Source: Serinus canaria (taxonomy: Eukaryota; Chordata; Aves; Passeriformes; Fringillidae). From it: DNA of 64,000 nt. Of this stretch, positions 1 to 13,424 are shown in pieces. Location of the stretch: contig NC_066315.1 of NCBI RefSeq assembly GCF_022539315.1, positions 119,541,374-119,605,373 of the forward strand, written 5' to 3'. The first letter of the stretch is position 1; every line of letters starts with the position of its first letter. The notes under the pieces are model-generated. The model had not been told where the DNA came from, made no database searches, and saw only the letters and a list, made by a program, of their open reading frames with translations. The position numbers were made by a program, and so were the translations under genes.

Positions 1-525
1 CACACAAAGGGGTCTCTACTTGTATTTCCCACTGTCCTGGTTTTCACTAGGATAGACTCCTTTTTCTCTTTTTAGTAGTTTTTACAGTGCTGTGTTTTGT
101 ATTTAGTAAGAGAATAATATTGGCAATGCACTGATGTTTTAGTTGTTGCTCAGTAGTCAAGGACTTTCAAGTTTCCCAGGCTCTGCCAGTAAGCAGGTGC
201 ACAAGAGTCTGAGAGGGAGTACAGCCAGGAAAGCCAGCCTGAACTGGCCAAAGGGATGTTCCATACCACAGGACGTCATGCTCAGGGGAGTGGATTGGGA
301 GCTGCAGATTGATGCTCAGGAACAGGCTGGATACCAGTCAGCAGCTGGTGAAGCAACTGTATTGTGCATCACAGGTCTTTCTTTTTCACTCCCCTCTCTC
401 TCTCCCCCTTCCTCTTTTTTATTTTGTTTATTATTGTTACTATTTACACTTAAATATTATTTTTACTTTATTTCAACTAATATAGCACTTTTGTATCAAC
501 CATGAGTTTTCCCACTTTTACTTAT
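1..525. other. Intergenic DNA, no gene seen
   Basis: AT-rich sequence with a pyrimidine-rich CT tract at about 376-415. The open frames here are short, of low complexity, and show no recognisable domain or splice structure. I see no gene or recognisable repeat before the CR1 fragment that begins near 526. Confidence 0.6.
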
Positions 526-757
526 CAGATTTGGTTGGATATTAGGAAGAAATTTTTTACTGTGAGGATGGTGAGATACTGGAACAGGTTGACCAGGGAG
601 CTGTGGATGCCCCAAACCTGGCAGTGTGCAAAGCCAGGCTGGATAGGACCTTGAGCAACCTGGTCTATTTGGAGGTGTCCCTGCCCTCAGCAAGGATTTG
701 GGTCTAGGTGATCTTTAAGGTCCATTCCAATCCCTTAACATCCTATGGTTAGTGATT
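526..757 (+). repeat. CR1 LINE 3' fragment
   Basis: This is a truncated copy of the avian CR1 non-LTR retrotransposon. It carries the characteristic 3'-UTR text: 'ggatattaggaagaaat', 'actggaacaggttgacc', 'gctgtggatgcccc', 'gagcaacctggtct' and 'gatctttaaggtcc'. It ends in the degenerate 'cctatggttagtgattct' terminal repeat. 5' truncation is normal for CR1. No coding potential remains. Boundaries are approximate. Confidence 0.88.
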
Positions 758-3700
758 CTCTCCCCATCCTACCAGGGGAAAGTGAGTGTGTGGCAGCATA
801 GTACTTGGTTGCAAGCTGGGTTAAACCAGTAGCACATTTCTAAGGCACAGCTTTTACAAAGCCTGGTGCATACCAGCAGTACATTTCTTTACCTGACAGC
901 CTTTCAGTTTTCCATCTCCTTGGGCAGATGCTTTGAGCAGGTTCTCAGATCAACACGAAGCCTCTGCTGGCTTTTAGGTGTGTGGTCTGACTGACAGCTC
1001 CCAAGTGGAAGTCAATAAAGAAATAAAATTAGAAACATAACTCACACCTCTTTAAGCCTGGTTCAGCTGGAAGCACAGAGCCTTTTCTAGTGGATCTGCT
1101 GGTGTCTCTTGTGTGCTGGTTTGCCCCAGTAGCTACCTGGCTTGCACACATAGAGACTTTTAGATGCATGAGAACAGAAGGTAGAAGCTACTTAGACAAT
1201 AGGCATAGAAAATTAAAACAGGAGGAAAGATTTTCCCAGAAGAACACACAGGTTTTTACATTATTTAAAACACTCCTGAGAAACGACCACAAGAGTATGT
1301 TAATGCAAGAGAAAAGATTTTCATTGTTTTAAATCTGTTGCATAACATCTGGATATTTCTTCCAGTAGATGTCTCCTGGTTGGTAAAATGATTCTGTATT
1401 TCCATGCAAAAATACAAAATTATTGAAATTTCACATGCTTGGGCCATCCAGGTCCACACAAAGATACAGTCATGCTGACCATCATGGAAGGAGTAAGGAA
1501 CTATTAACCAGAATAATGGGGGCAAAATCAAACCTGTGAAGTGATTGTTGAGCTTAATTAAAAGGGCTAAATTTGCCCAAAAATTTCATTTTAGAAAAAA
1601 ATTTTTTTTTTTTTTAGAGATGAATTTTCTAAATTCATCTCTACAATTTCTCTTTCCCTAAATATAATTTGTAGACAAGTTATCCATCACTCCTATTGAT
1701 CTGATTCTCCTGAAAGGGTTTCTGTAGCATCTCAGCTTCCTCCCTAATCACCTTTCCCCAGGATAAAATGAAATAGCTTCTGGGTGGTTTATTCTCCTTT
1801 TCTTGCTGTGTTCTTACTTTGTCCTTCCTCTACCTGCAGTCCCATCTTGCAGAGCAGCTGGGCTTGCTCTGTCAGGGGCAGTTGCCCATGGCAAACATAT
1901 CTCACACAGCTCATCCGGGACCGACAGAGCCAAGTGCCTTTCTCAGAAACTGAAAGCACATAACAGCATGAAGGCTAAAGTTTATAAACATGACTCAAAG
2001 CACCAAGCTGGATATAAATTAATTATTTAAGTCAAGAAAAATGGCAGGAATCAAGCACTAATAATGGAAAAGAAAGGATGTCTTAAAATACTTCCAAAGA
2101 GATTATCTTCCTCCTATTCTTGTCTCATTGAACTATATTTATCTGCAGTACAGGAGGTTCATTCTTTCCTTTGATTATTTAAGAAGGACAAACAGTTTTC
2201 TACCTTGATAACATATCAGCTCAAACAGAGCAATACATCTTTTTATGAAAGGTCAAATAGAATGCTTGAAAATTTACCAAATCAATTGCCAAGACCAAAA
2301 TGCTGTTTTCAGACATTAGAATAGAAATCCCTTTCATAACAAGGCAGGATATTTACCCCGCTGCACCCTTATTTTTCAAGTGCATTTTTCATCAGCCTTA
2401 TTGAAAACAGTCTCTGGCCTGCAAGTGAACTGACCATCTATGCAGAAAGGCTGAAAGGGGTGGTCTAAGCTGTGTGAATAAACACTGCCTTGTGCACTAG
2501 ACTCTTCTATGGCAAGAATGTATCTGATCTGTCTGGCTGTCATGCAATATCACATATGTACTAAAAACTGTGATTACATCCATTTAAATTTAGTACATTT
2601 GGAAATAGATATGTAGTTAGCTAGACCATCAGCCCAGTTGTCATCTTGAATAGGATGTTATGAATCATTTTCCCATTTGGCTTTAGGAAATACAATCCCT
2701 TTTACAGAGACACTGTGTGGGGGTCAAATATATTTCAGAGAACTGTTGGAAAAGTAGAGAAGAATGGAACAACTTTCTGTTTTAGAAAGTCTAGTATATT
2801 AATTTGGCTTTCACACATGATTTTTTCTTCTTTTTAAAAACCCTAAGTAAAACCCCTAATTTGTTTTAAAAAACCATAAAAAGATTTTGGTTTGGAAGCT
2901 GAAATGTGCCTCTAAGCACTGAGGAAGTACAGAGTGAGCCTTTGTAATATAAATGATCTCTTAAGAATCTGAGTTCTGTGCCAGAGCTCAAAATAGTTAT
3001 TACCCAAAGAAGGAACATTTTCTTCCCCAAACAGGAGCACTGAAAGAAAGAAATGGACTCACACCCAACCTATGCATGTTATCATATACCAGTTGAGTTG
3101 ATAAAGTGAAAGGCCTATTTTTGTAATTTTTTACTTCTGCTCCGTTGATATACAAAGGATTTGAGGAGATAAATATAGCAAAACTGAAGATGGAAAGAAA
3201 ACTCTCAATGCACTGTTCCTTTGTATGCTTTAACTATGAATTCTCAAAAGGTCTGTTTCATATTGAAAAGGAGCTGCTGTCATTAGTGTGTGATGTAGAT
3301 TTCTCAGAAAATACAAGAAGTGAGAACAAACAGAACAATGAGAATAACACAAGCCATTATTTCTGCCCTCAATGTGCAATCCCATTCAAATGAACTTTTC
3401 TAGACAAAACAAGAAATAAAACCCTGGAACACTAAAAGCCTGAATTGGTGCTTTTAACTAATGGCATACAATTAATTTTATTCATCAGGAAGCAAGGTAT
3501 GTGGTGTTTGTTTTGCGAGTGTGTGAGATTTGCTATTAAGCAGTGCAAAATTCTTTATTACTGAGGGGGAGGAAAGAGGATCTGGTGCTTATTACCCTTG
3601 CTATTTTCACTGAAATCTGGTATTCATGCAACTGGTGTTCTTCCCCACTTTGCCTAAGACATTTATCTGCTCCCAATATTGATCGTTCAGACTGCAAACC

Positions 3701-5259
3701 CATTTTGACAAAAAATTTTTGAAGTCATGGAAATCTAGGGCCTCAAAGATTACATTATTCTGCTTGAGAACAAAATCCACTTGTAGACACACCATTAAAT
3801 GTGCTTCAGAGGATAAAATACTGACTTTTCATGAGTGTGTAATTTACCAATAAAAGATAAAGAGATGCTGGGTGGGAAGAGCTGGGAGCCAGAGGCCATT
3901 AAAACAACGTGACGCTATGGTACACTGTGATATCACATTCCATTAAATTTGTCCATAGAAAAACATAATCAAAAAGTGGAAAAGCTAGCACTTGGAACAG
4001 AAAAAAAACCCAGGCCAATTTGATTTTTCATAGCATACCCAGTGAGATGAGGCAAGTATATTCAATAGCAAAGCTGTAATGGCTCTCTTCAGATACAATG
4101 AAAATGTTCCTATGGTCAACTCCAATTACCTTCTCCAGGGTTTTCAGTCACCAACAGAAAATGAGCCAGGTAGCATGACACAGTGATTATGCAAGCCAGC
4201 TGTCACTGAAGAATAGCCTGACCCTGCTGTCACCCAGGTTTTCTAAACAGAACAATTAGACAGAGAAATAGTAGATTTCTGTGACCATTCTTCAGTGGGG
4301 TAAAAGGAAATAACCATGGGAAGAAAGCCCCTCCTCCTCTATAAGAAGACTGACTGCCTTATGAGCTGTTTCAGTATTTAGTCTGCAAATATTACTGTAG
4401 GTGATTGAATGTAAGTAAAAATCTGAAATGAAAAATTATCTTTCTTGAGTGAAAACCATGACTCTCTGGGTACATTACTCTCCCTAACCCACAGCTGAAA
4501 CCAACTTTCCTAAGCCTACAGGGCATGGGACACCCTTTTGTGGGCTACTTCTGGACTGGAGCTACCCCAGGGGCAAAGGATGCCCTGGTGAGGTATGATG
4601 ATGAGGGATTAAATCTCCCCTGCCGCCAGGCTGCTGTGCTGTGCCTGCAGGCAAGGCTCAGAGCAGGGCAGCATCCTTGCACAAGCGCAGCCAGGCAGCA
4701 CTGCTGTGGTGCCAGAGTTGCATCAGGACTGTTTCCAAGCTGCACCATACAAGGGCTGCAGATTGACTATCAGGGCTGCACCTGCTGCCAGTTCCAGAAA
4801 ATACATTTGAAATGTGTGTAAACTACAGTACAAAAGTCGGCTTCAGTGAGGGGGCTCCCCTGTACAGCCCGCAGCACCACAGTGACTCACAGAGCTGACA
4901 GCAACCACAGCACCAAGCAGCAGACCTGATTCTACACAGATGTCACAACCCAAAAAATCCTGCCATCATTGTGGTACTGTTGAATAGCACACGGGCTAGG
5001 TGGTTTATGTTTTCAGCTTCATTCAAGTTTGACAAAAGTAAAAGCAACTGAAAACAGAGTTATACTGGGAAACACCATCTGGAGCTAGGACAGGAGTCAG
5101 AGTCCAGATTTGGATCTGGCATTTCAAGAAAGACTTCTATAGACTTCTCACATATATATTTATATTTTAACTTAGATACAGTTTAAAGTCTGCAGATTTT
5201 GCCTAAGTACAGGAGAGATTTCTTGTTTTGCTAGAAATTTTTCAAGAAATTACTACTAC
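758..5259. other. Intergenic DNA, no gene seen
   Basis: About 4.5 kb of mostly AT-rich unique sequence. It contains a T-run and a short perfect hairpin at 1616-1642, and a slightly GC-richer stretch at about 4520-4780 whose overlapping open frames on both strands have no recognisable domain. No tRNA, rRNA or known exon is recognisable. Confidence 0.55.
1616..1642. repeat. Short perfect inverted repeat
   Basis: The 12-base arms 1616-1627 and 1631-1642 (agagatgaattt / aaattcatctct) are exact reverse complements around a 3-base spacer. They sit just after a T-run. There are no stop, gene or transcript cues nearby. It is probably a chance or template-switch hairpin. Confidence 0.7.
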
Positions 5260-5704
5260 AAAGATAGTGAAGGGTCTTGAGGAGAAGCCTTATGAGGACA
5301 GATGAGGTCACTTGGCTTTTTCAGCCTGGAAATGAAGAGACTGAGGGGAGACTTCATTGCAATTTAAAACTCCCTCATGAAGGGAAGAAGAAGGGCAGGC
5401 ACTGATCTCTTCTCTGTGGTGACCAGGGACAGGACCGTGGGAATGTCCTGAAGTTGTGTCAGGGGAGGTTTAGGTTGGGTATCGCAAAAAAAAAAAAAAG
5501 TTCTCCGCCAAGAAGATGTTTGGGGATTAAAACAGGCTCCCCAGGGAAGTGGTCACAGCACCAAGGTTCACAGAGTTTGATACCTATTTGGACAATGCTC
5601 TCAGGAACATCATGTGTCTTTGGGGCTGTCCTGTGCAGGGCCAGGAGCTGGATTTTGTTGATAGTTATGAGTCCCTTTCAATTCTATTCTATGATTCCTT
5701 TGGT
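5260..5704 (+). repeat. CR1 LINE fragment, longer 3' part
   Basis: A CR1 copy that begins further 5' than the one at 0.5 kb. It has the end-of-ORF2 and 3'-UTR text: 'ctttttcagcctgga', 'agactgaggggagacttcattgc', 'gaccagggacaggaccgtggga' (shown in part) and 'caggctccccagggaagtgg'. It ends in the CR1-style tail 'attctattctatgattcctt'. A 14-base A-run at 5486-5499 interrupts it. There are multiple stops and no functional ORF. Confidence 0.85.
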
Positions 5705-8700
5705 GCAGTGAGGAGAACAGAACAATAGTGAGAAGCTGAAAAATAGCAAAGGATTATCTTCAAAAAGCATTGAAGACTTCTGAAGCCCAAAAATGTTGAA
5801 TAAGTAGATTTCTTTCCAAAGCAAGGGTAACACACTGTTCTGTGGTTTTATCTTGTTATCTGAAGACATTGCCTTTCCTGTGGTAAGGAAGATAACTTTT
5901 ACAATCAAAATCCATCTGCTGGCAAGATGTCACGTCAGCCAGAAATGTAGCCATCCTGCTCTGGGCAAATGTAAGACATTCAAGCCCCAGCAGAACACCC
6001 ATCCACAGCTGCAGCCCTAATGCTGTCATGCACAATGAGCAGTCTTGCATGGAAACAGTACTGGCCACCCACGTGTATTGAGCTGGATAAATCTGAAAGA
6101 ACATTAGCTGGATCAAGAATGTAGGTATTTTACTCTTTAGTCCCATGATTTCATATTTTTCTACCTTCTGTTCTGAGAGTGGATAAAAAATTGTGAGGAA
6201 CTGCCATTTCCAGCCACAAACTTTGAACATCCCTTTTCCAAACATATTTTTTCTTTTACTTTCTCACATAGATCTTCCTAACTCAGACTCACCAGTAATG
6301 ACCATAATGTACATATATGTGTTTGCATGCAAGCACAGAGCTGGGGCAGCAAGAGTGGGCAGGGTGCAAGTCAGGGACTTCCAGCCACACTTCTTAAAAA
6401 TGTTCCTTTGCTCACATGGCACAAGAGTCTCTGTGGTAACCACTTCTCTCATACATAATTAAACAGATGTGCTAATGACATTTTTAAGTAACAGCAATTG
6501 ACATTTTTCCCACTTTGGAACCTGTCAGACAAATCTGGACTTCATTAACCTTTTGCAGTTTAATAGTGGTTTTGTGATTTAGCAGAGCAGATAAAAAGGC
6601 AAGAACCTCCTTCTTTCCATGTAAATTCTGCATGCCAAAATAAGTTATATAATATATCCCAACAGACAGCTTTGTGTGACCAGGTATAGGTGAAGAGATA
6701 TTAAGTTTCATTAAAGTGACCAGAAGAAGCAGGTAAGGTCATTTACAACAGAGTACCAAAATATTTCTGTAAGGTCACCTTTGAAGAATATGCAGTATGT
6801 TGACTAAAAGTTTTGAGAAAAAATGGAATCCCTCTGTGAATTAATATTTCATGAAGCAAGAAATTCAGTTTGATCAGAACAGATTCCTGCTATAAAAGTA
6901 ATCTCCAAATGCATTATTTACATGAGGCTCCAGGACTTGCTCTCTGGGGGAAGATGTGGCGAGGCACAGAGCATTTCCTACGCTGAGTGCCCACTGGCAT
7001 GGCAGGATGTGCCACTCAAGAGCAGAGCCAGGCAGCCTCTGCAGCACCTTGGGATTTGCTCTCAGCTTTAAGCTGCAAGCAGGGCTGTCGAGCACCACAG
7101 TGTTTGCTGGCTCACCAAGGAAGGTTGACAGGCCCTGCAACCTTCTGTCACTTCCCAGTGTATCAAAAGTGGCAATTACTGTTTGCCTTTGGTTCTGTGC
7201 ACAGCTGTGTCTGTGACCAGGGTGCTTCACAGGCTAAGATAAAGGGGAGAGCTGCCTTTGACACTCAGAGTGGTATCTCCTGTTCATGGCCTGTTGATCA
7301 TGCCACACACATGTACTGAGCTGCTTCCTTGCTGGAGGAAAATCCTGATACCTAAATAATTCCCTCTTGGATCTCAAGGCTTGGAAAGAGCTCAGAAATC
7401 TCATAAAAGTGTCCAGAAAATCAGAAAAATTCCCAGTTTGCACACAGGTCTTCTGTAGAAAAGAGTAGGCACCTGTGCCTTTTGTTTGTGAACATTGATC
7501 ACCTGTAAAGCAACATGCATAAATGAGTTGGGAACACACAAACCCAACACTGGGTTTGACAGCTACTCCTTTGCTTAGGATACTCTATTTGTTCACATTG
7601 TCCTAGCTCTGAACTGTCCATTAAAAACACAGAATCATAATGAGATATATGAAGCATTTCTCTATTGCTTTCTTATCCTTTTTTTTCCCCATGTTTTGGA
7701 CATTTGTCACAGTTATCTTAGTTACTTTGTTGATCTTATTTAAGTTATGGGATTCTTCAGGCTGTGAAACTCAGTACCTTCATTCTTATTATATATTGAA
7801 AAAAAAATAGGAAAAAAGGAAATGACTTATCAGAGCCCTTTCTTTAGTTTCTCATAACTCCAAATGAAGCCTTGTGAATCAAACAAGAAAGTTCTGTCCA
7901 GCCCATTGCTTCTTCTAAGGTGTTTATTATATCTGTTCAGGCCAAACACAAAAGAATTAAAAACTTGAAAAACTACCTGCAGTTTCCATTTGTGTAATTT
8001 TAGTGCCTTTCCTTTCATGGACTAAGAAAACAAGTTTGAAAGCAGATGCTGTAATACAATCAAATCAAGATGATGCAACCAGAAACCAGGGAGATTAAAA
8101 AAAAAATAAAAGAGGGGGGGTTTTGTTAAATAAAGCCTCAGTTGTTGTTAAGGTTTGTATTGTAAAAGGGAGGCACTAAGGCACTTTCAATGGCAGTGTG
8201 GCACCTCACTTGCTACATTGAAATTCTCTGACTAAACTAGTAACACAATCAGCAGTACACAAAGGGAAGGACTGTACAGGCTGGATTGAAGCTCTTTTTG
8301 TACTGCAGTAATATTTCTCATTTCCTTCTGAATTCATCAGTCTTGTGCTGGGTAAATCTGGTGACCTTGTCTGAAATCCAGTACACTATAATTTATATAA
8401 GCTCCCAAACTATACAGCTGCTCATAGTACAGTAAGTGCCTATTTTGCTGTGTAATTATTTTCTTCTCTTTGGTCCACTTCACCTACACCATTCATTACA
8501 GGATAATAAAGCATGTTTTGACATATTTGGCCATTTCAGTTGAATACTTTCCTGCCCTGAAGAGATTCCCAACTGAGAGAAGTGTTTAGTACCCAGCATT
8601 TGAAGGGTTTCTATAAAAAAAATGCAGAAATGATCCTCAGGGATATACCCCATCCCCAGTTACTGGCAGTTCCTCAGATATATCTCCTACCAAGGGTTCC

Positions 8701-11700
8701 AGTCTTTTTTTGGCACTGGGATGTAAAGTTCTAGTTCTTAGATACTTTCTGACTGGGTGCAAATTATTCCTACTGTCACATAATAAGTCACTTTTTGCAA
8801 TGAGAAGTGCAAAGTGCCTTCTGTCTGGAACAGGTTGCATGTAAAAAAAAATCTTGTTCCTCTAGCCTGTCAGCAAGTTGTTGATGATGGTCCCTGTCTC
8901 CAGGACACCTATAGCTACAGCTCCTAATAGCAAGTTCCCTCATACTTTTCTCTCTCTCCCCACGGCTTCTGCAGATCCTTGTTTTTTAGTTATTGAATAC
9001 TTCCAAATGGGTCCCTTATTATCTTTGAGCTGTCACAGCTCTGGCTTTCCCTGTTTCAGTACTGGTTAACATAAAACTACTCATGACATTCCTGTTTAGC
9101 TTCTGTTCCATCCAGACAATTCTTTCATTTTCTTACCCTGTTTTATCAATTACTTTTACACACAGATATAGATGAAGAGAGAGCATAAGGGATCACAGAA
9201 TGAAGTATCCAGAAAGAACTTGCAGGAGATAGAAGTAGGAAAGGAGGGAAATCATGCAGCCTTTGGACAACTGTAGGTATTGGCGTTGAATATTTTCTTT
9301 CCACTTTTATGTAGAAATATTTTCATGACTTGTGCATGACATCCATCCCTTTTGCAGCTGCCCATTTCATCCCATAAACTTTCAGCAGGACAGCTAATGT
9401 TAAATATACAAAGGAAACCTTTTTTCTGCCCATTAGATTGCTGTCAGTCTTAAAATTAGGCTATTAAACTGTAAGGAGTTGGAGATAAAAGTCTGGGATG
9501 GGTACAGAGTTGTGTTGGGGTCTGCACTACAAGCAACCTAAAATCAGAAGCATTAATTCACCCCTTAAAGTTGATGTGCTTCTTTTCTGATTGTGTGATT
9601 GGCAGCCTGACTGACAAGGAGTTGTATCTTCTGCTGCTAGTAGAAAATTATGCCACATCCTATAAAAAAGAAAAATATATAAACTTGCATGCTGTGCTGG
9701 GTGTGAAGAGGGCAAAAAATATCTGCATATGCTTGGATAAACAGGGAAATAGAGAAACTTCAAGTCTTAATATACAGGACATGTGATGCTTCTTCCAGAA
9801 CTAAGTTATGGGGTAGAGCATCCATTTTCAGGATGTGCCTCTTTACAAGACAGGGAAAGCAGCCCAGCAACTTTATAGCTATACTTGCTTTGTCTGGATA
9901 CTTTCATGCAATCCTGGCTTTGCTCTATCCATATGAAATACTGAAAGTATATTCTTTTCCATAAATGTCAGAAAACTGAAATTTATTTGATCAGCTGAAG
10001 TTCCCACAAATTACTTTAAATGCTGGCATGTCTGTGAAAGGGGTCTGTTAGTGACTTTCATCCAGCATAAACCTATTCAGCAACTTATTAGTGAATGGGA
10101 TATATTCAAAGCCAAAATATTTAATATGTGAGGCAGTCAGCTAGGCAGCTATCTGCTTTTCTCTGGCTGTTTTCTGGGAATGAATTTAGACATACTCCAT
10201 TGGTTTTGAATATAAGGATCTCTAACACAGTGCATGCCTAATCACTCTTATCACTGGGAAATTCAAACAGCTCTCACATTCAGAGTATCACAGCCACAAA
10301 AAGATTTGAGATATGACTCTAGGCTAAAAGCTTTTATAGCCTCCTCTGTCTTCTTTGGCACTGCTTTGGCTACCTTTTCTTCTTCCACACAACATTGTTT
10401 TCTTTCTTTCACAAAGTCTGAAGAGAAATCTCGGGGATGAAAAAAAGCAGAAAAATTATCCTAAGACCTAAAGCAGACTTTTCAGTGATTCTTTACAGGT
10501 ATGGAGCCAACTCAAAACCTGTGGCCCATGATTCCTCTTCTGGAATTCCAGACACATTCTTCTCACCACTTTCCCTCATCTGGAGTAATTTTTACCTGTT
10601 CAAAATGGAAGTGAGATTGATCACCTGGTTTTGATTGCACGTAATGTTCTTTGCATTCATTCTGTTCAACTGCATATCAGTTTGCAAAGAGTCATTTCTC
10701 TATCCCCCATTTGTTAGTCCTCTTTTTTTCCAGAAGAAGGCCTGATCATCATCAACCACGTGCTTGCTGCTTTCAGATAATCAGGATATATTCCACCTGA
10801 CTTTCCTCATGATGGCTCCTCACAAAAGCTGGACAGCACTGAAGAAGGGGCTGCAGCAATGGGAGTCCAGTCCAAGCCTTCCACAGTGCCATCTTGTATA
10901 TCAGTGAGATCAGGTGCATAGAATGGCTGTGGCATGAAGAGAGTTTTTTATTTGGCCATTGCTGCTGCTTCTCCCATCTTCAGGAAGATACAAGAGCAAC
11001 ATCAGACTTCAGAGAAAAGTAGAAAAATGGTCGCAGGTACAGTATATTTTTCATGTGAGGAAGGACAAGAGAAACTAAATCCCTTCAGTCTGGAGATGGA
11101 TGGATAAAATGAAGGTCTGTAAAATGTCAGGGAAGAGGATTCCATTTTCCTTGTGTTAGTCCTCTTAAGGCAGTGTTCAGTTCCCATCTGGATTCACATC
11201 TGAGTCCTACATATTAAATCTTTTGCTTTTAGGTGCTTTAAATCTTTTTTATAAAGAAAGAGGGCAAGATATTATGGCCTGAATAGACTGGTGCTCTGGA
11301 CATCACCAAAAACAGATGCTAACCACACAAATGCACCTACAGAATTTGAAAGTGTCACCCTGAGTTTTGGAAGTCTTACCTTTTTGCCTTTTACTGCTGT
11401 CTGCCTTTTCCCTAAGGAGAAACCAGACAATACCAAGACAACGAATTCTTCCAAGAAAAAAGATGCATTGGAAATTCTCCCTGTTCTATCTGCAGTTTGG
11501 AAATGGTTAGAAACCAGAATTTTAATTATAGCAATAATAGAAAAATGATCAGTGCATACATTTATGACTGTACTAATTATATTCTCGGCTTAGAAAATCT
11601 TTATTGTGTACACTATTATTTAGTTTCTAAGAAAAGAATACGGTGATAGTTTTTAGCTAGGTTTTGGAAGGTTGCTCTAAAGGTTTTGTGACAACTACAC

Positions 11701-12950
11701 AGGAAGCTTCTGAAGGCTTTTATATTTCTGTATTTTTAAGTTTTTTCCTGTGCTTTTGAATTGTTGCCTGGATAACCACATGGATGGCAGGGCGTTTTTT
11801 AAGGATCCACTGGGTGTTAACAATGTCACATCTTAAAAATACACATTGTTGCAGCTACAGCCTTTTCTTGGAATAGTGTAATTGGTATTTCCTTGTTCAG
11901 TGTTTTTCTTTGCACAGCACATGAAAATCAAGGAATACCAAGCAAATGTGTTTAATTAGTACTTCTATTCATTTTGTAACATGCTGCAATTTTTCCTTGG
12001 CACATCCTTGTTAAAAATGATAGGTAATGTCATTAAAACTCTGGTTCTACACAAGCAAGTTACGGCACAGATCACCCCATAGAAATAAAACGCTGTAGCT
12101 ATTGATCTAGTTGAATGGATCAGTAAAAGCTAATTTCCTTTCATTGTTTTATAATTCATTTCAGATCTTGTAACTGGTCATAATGTCATTTCAGCATGGA
12201 GACAACTGCCAATGAAGGCATTATATTATGGTGTTTCTGTTTATAAATAGAGCTGAATCCTAGCTGATTTTGTCCTTTAGACTGCTTCCTTTCTTCCTCC
12301 CCCTTTTGCTTTCAGCCAAGTGCCTGGAATCACTATAAATCAGATTACAAAAAAGTCTTCTGAGAACACAAAAGCTGTTTTAAAATTGAAATGCATTGAA
12401 GCAAGAACAAGCAAAATTGTTGTTATTTCTGGTATTTCAAAATTTCTGGTATTATCAGGGAAATCTCAGCTACTGTCCGCTGTAATGAAAAGAAATGTTG
12501 TCATCTGGAATACCTTTTCAAAATTCACCTCTCTATAAAAAGTAAATATAATTATATGTAAGAAAAAAATTGCCCTTTACTAAGCCACTAAACTAAGTGG
12601 AATTATAATAGGAATAAATATGATCAATTAGGTCATATTCTGTTCAGGTTTACACCAAAGGAAATTGGAATTATCTCAGTGAATACAAAAAAAAAATAAT
12701 AAAGTTGCAAAAGGAAGGCAGAGCAAGCCTAACAGATATAAGATTTTTAATTAGACTTTTTATGACATGGAGACATTATCACAACAAACTATCATGATAG
12801 AAAAACATTAAAGTCTTAAAAAAAAATAGAAAACCTTAAATATTTAGTTGAACCATATTTTCCAAATATATAGAAGGGTTTCACAGTTTAGCAAGGTGGA
12901 ATTCATGTTGGAAAAAACCTTGCAAACTCAGAAAAACAGAACTGAATTGA
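5705..12950. other. Intergenic DNA, no gene seen
   Basis: About 7.2 kb of unique-looking AT-rich sequence. Open frames are all under about 130 codons, overlap on opposite strands, often begin at non-ATG codons, and match no family I recognise. No RNA gene or clear repeat was identified. Conserved regulatory elements could be present but cannot be called without alignment to other birds. Confidence 0.5.
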
Positions 12951-13424
12951 TGCCTCAGGTTTTGGCTTTTTGTTTTTCAGATCCTGTACAGCTTTAGTGT
13001 GTGGGTCTGGGTTACATATTAGGGGATAGTAAGCTCTCTCCACAGAGTAAGTAGACAAAACAATTCCTTCTCTAGCTGGGGACCAAGGACAACTGATCCA
13101 GATCTCAGGCCCAAGAGCATGGGCTGAACACGGAAAACAGCATTGAAAACAACATGGAATGAAGAGAGAAAAACAAGAAGGATGGGACTTCATGGGCTGG
13201 AGCTGCAATTGGACAATTAACTCCAATGTGCAAATGGATAAAAACTTATAAAAGTGTGAGACCTCGTGACCAGTAGTCCATTTTTGTGACCATTATGGGT
13301 CCACCTGGGGTGTAGCCCCGGCTGGGCTCTTATGCTGCCCAGGGTGGATCTACTGAGGCCTCCTAATAAATAGCTTTTTTATTCTTTAACTCTGCCTAGT
13401 CTCTGCTCTAGGTCAGCCATCACA
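12951..13424 (+). mobile_element. ERV long terminal repeat (fragment or solo)
   Basis: This looks like an endogenous-retrovirus LTR on the + strand. It starts near 'tgcctcaggttttggc' and ends near 'ggtcagccatcaca'. Inside, a TATA-like box (TATAAAAG, 13247-13254) lies 118 bases upstream of an AATAAA poly(A) signal (13365-13370), the U3-R spacing expected of an LTR. The text around 'gacctcgtgacc' and 'gcctcctaataaatagc' resembles passerine LTRs I remember. I could not find a matching target-site duplication, so the ends are approximate. No gag, pol or env sequence adjoins it. Confidence 0.68.
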
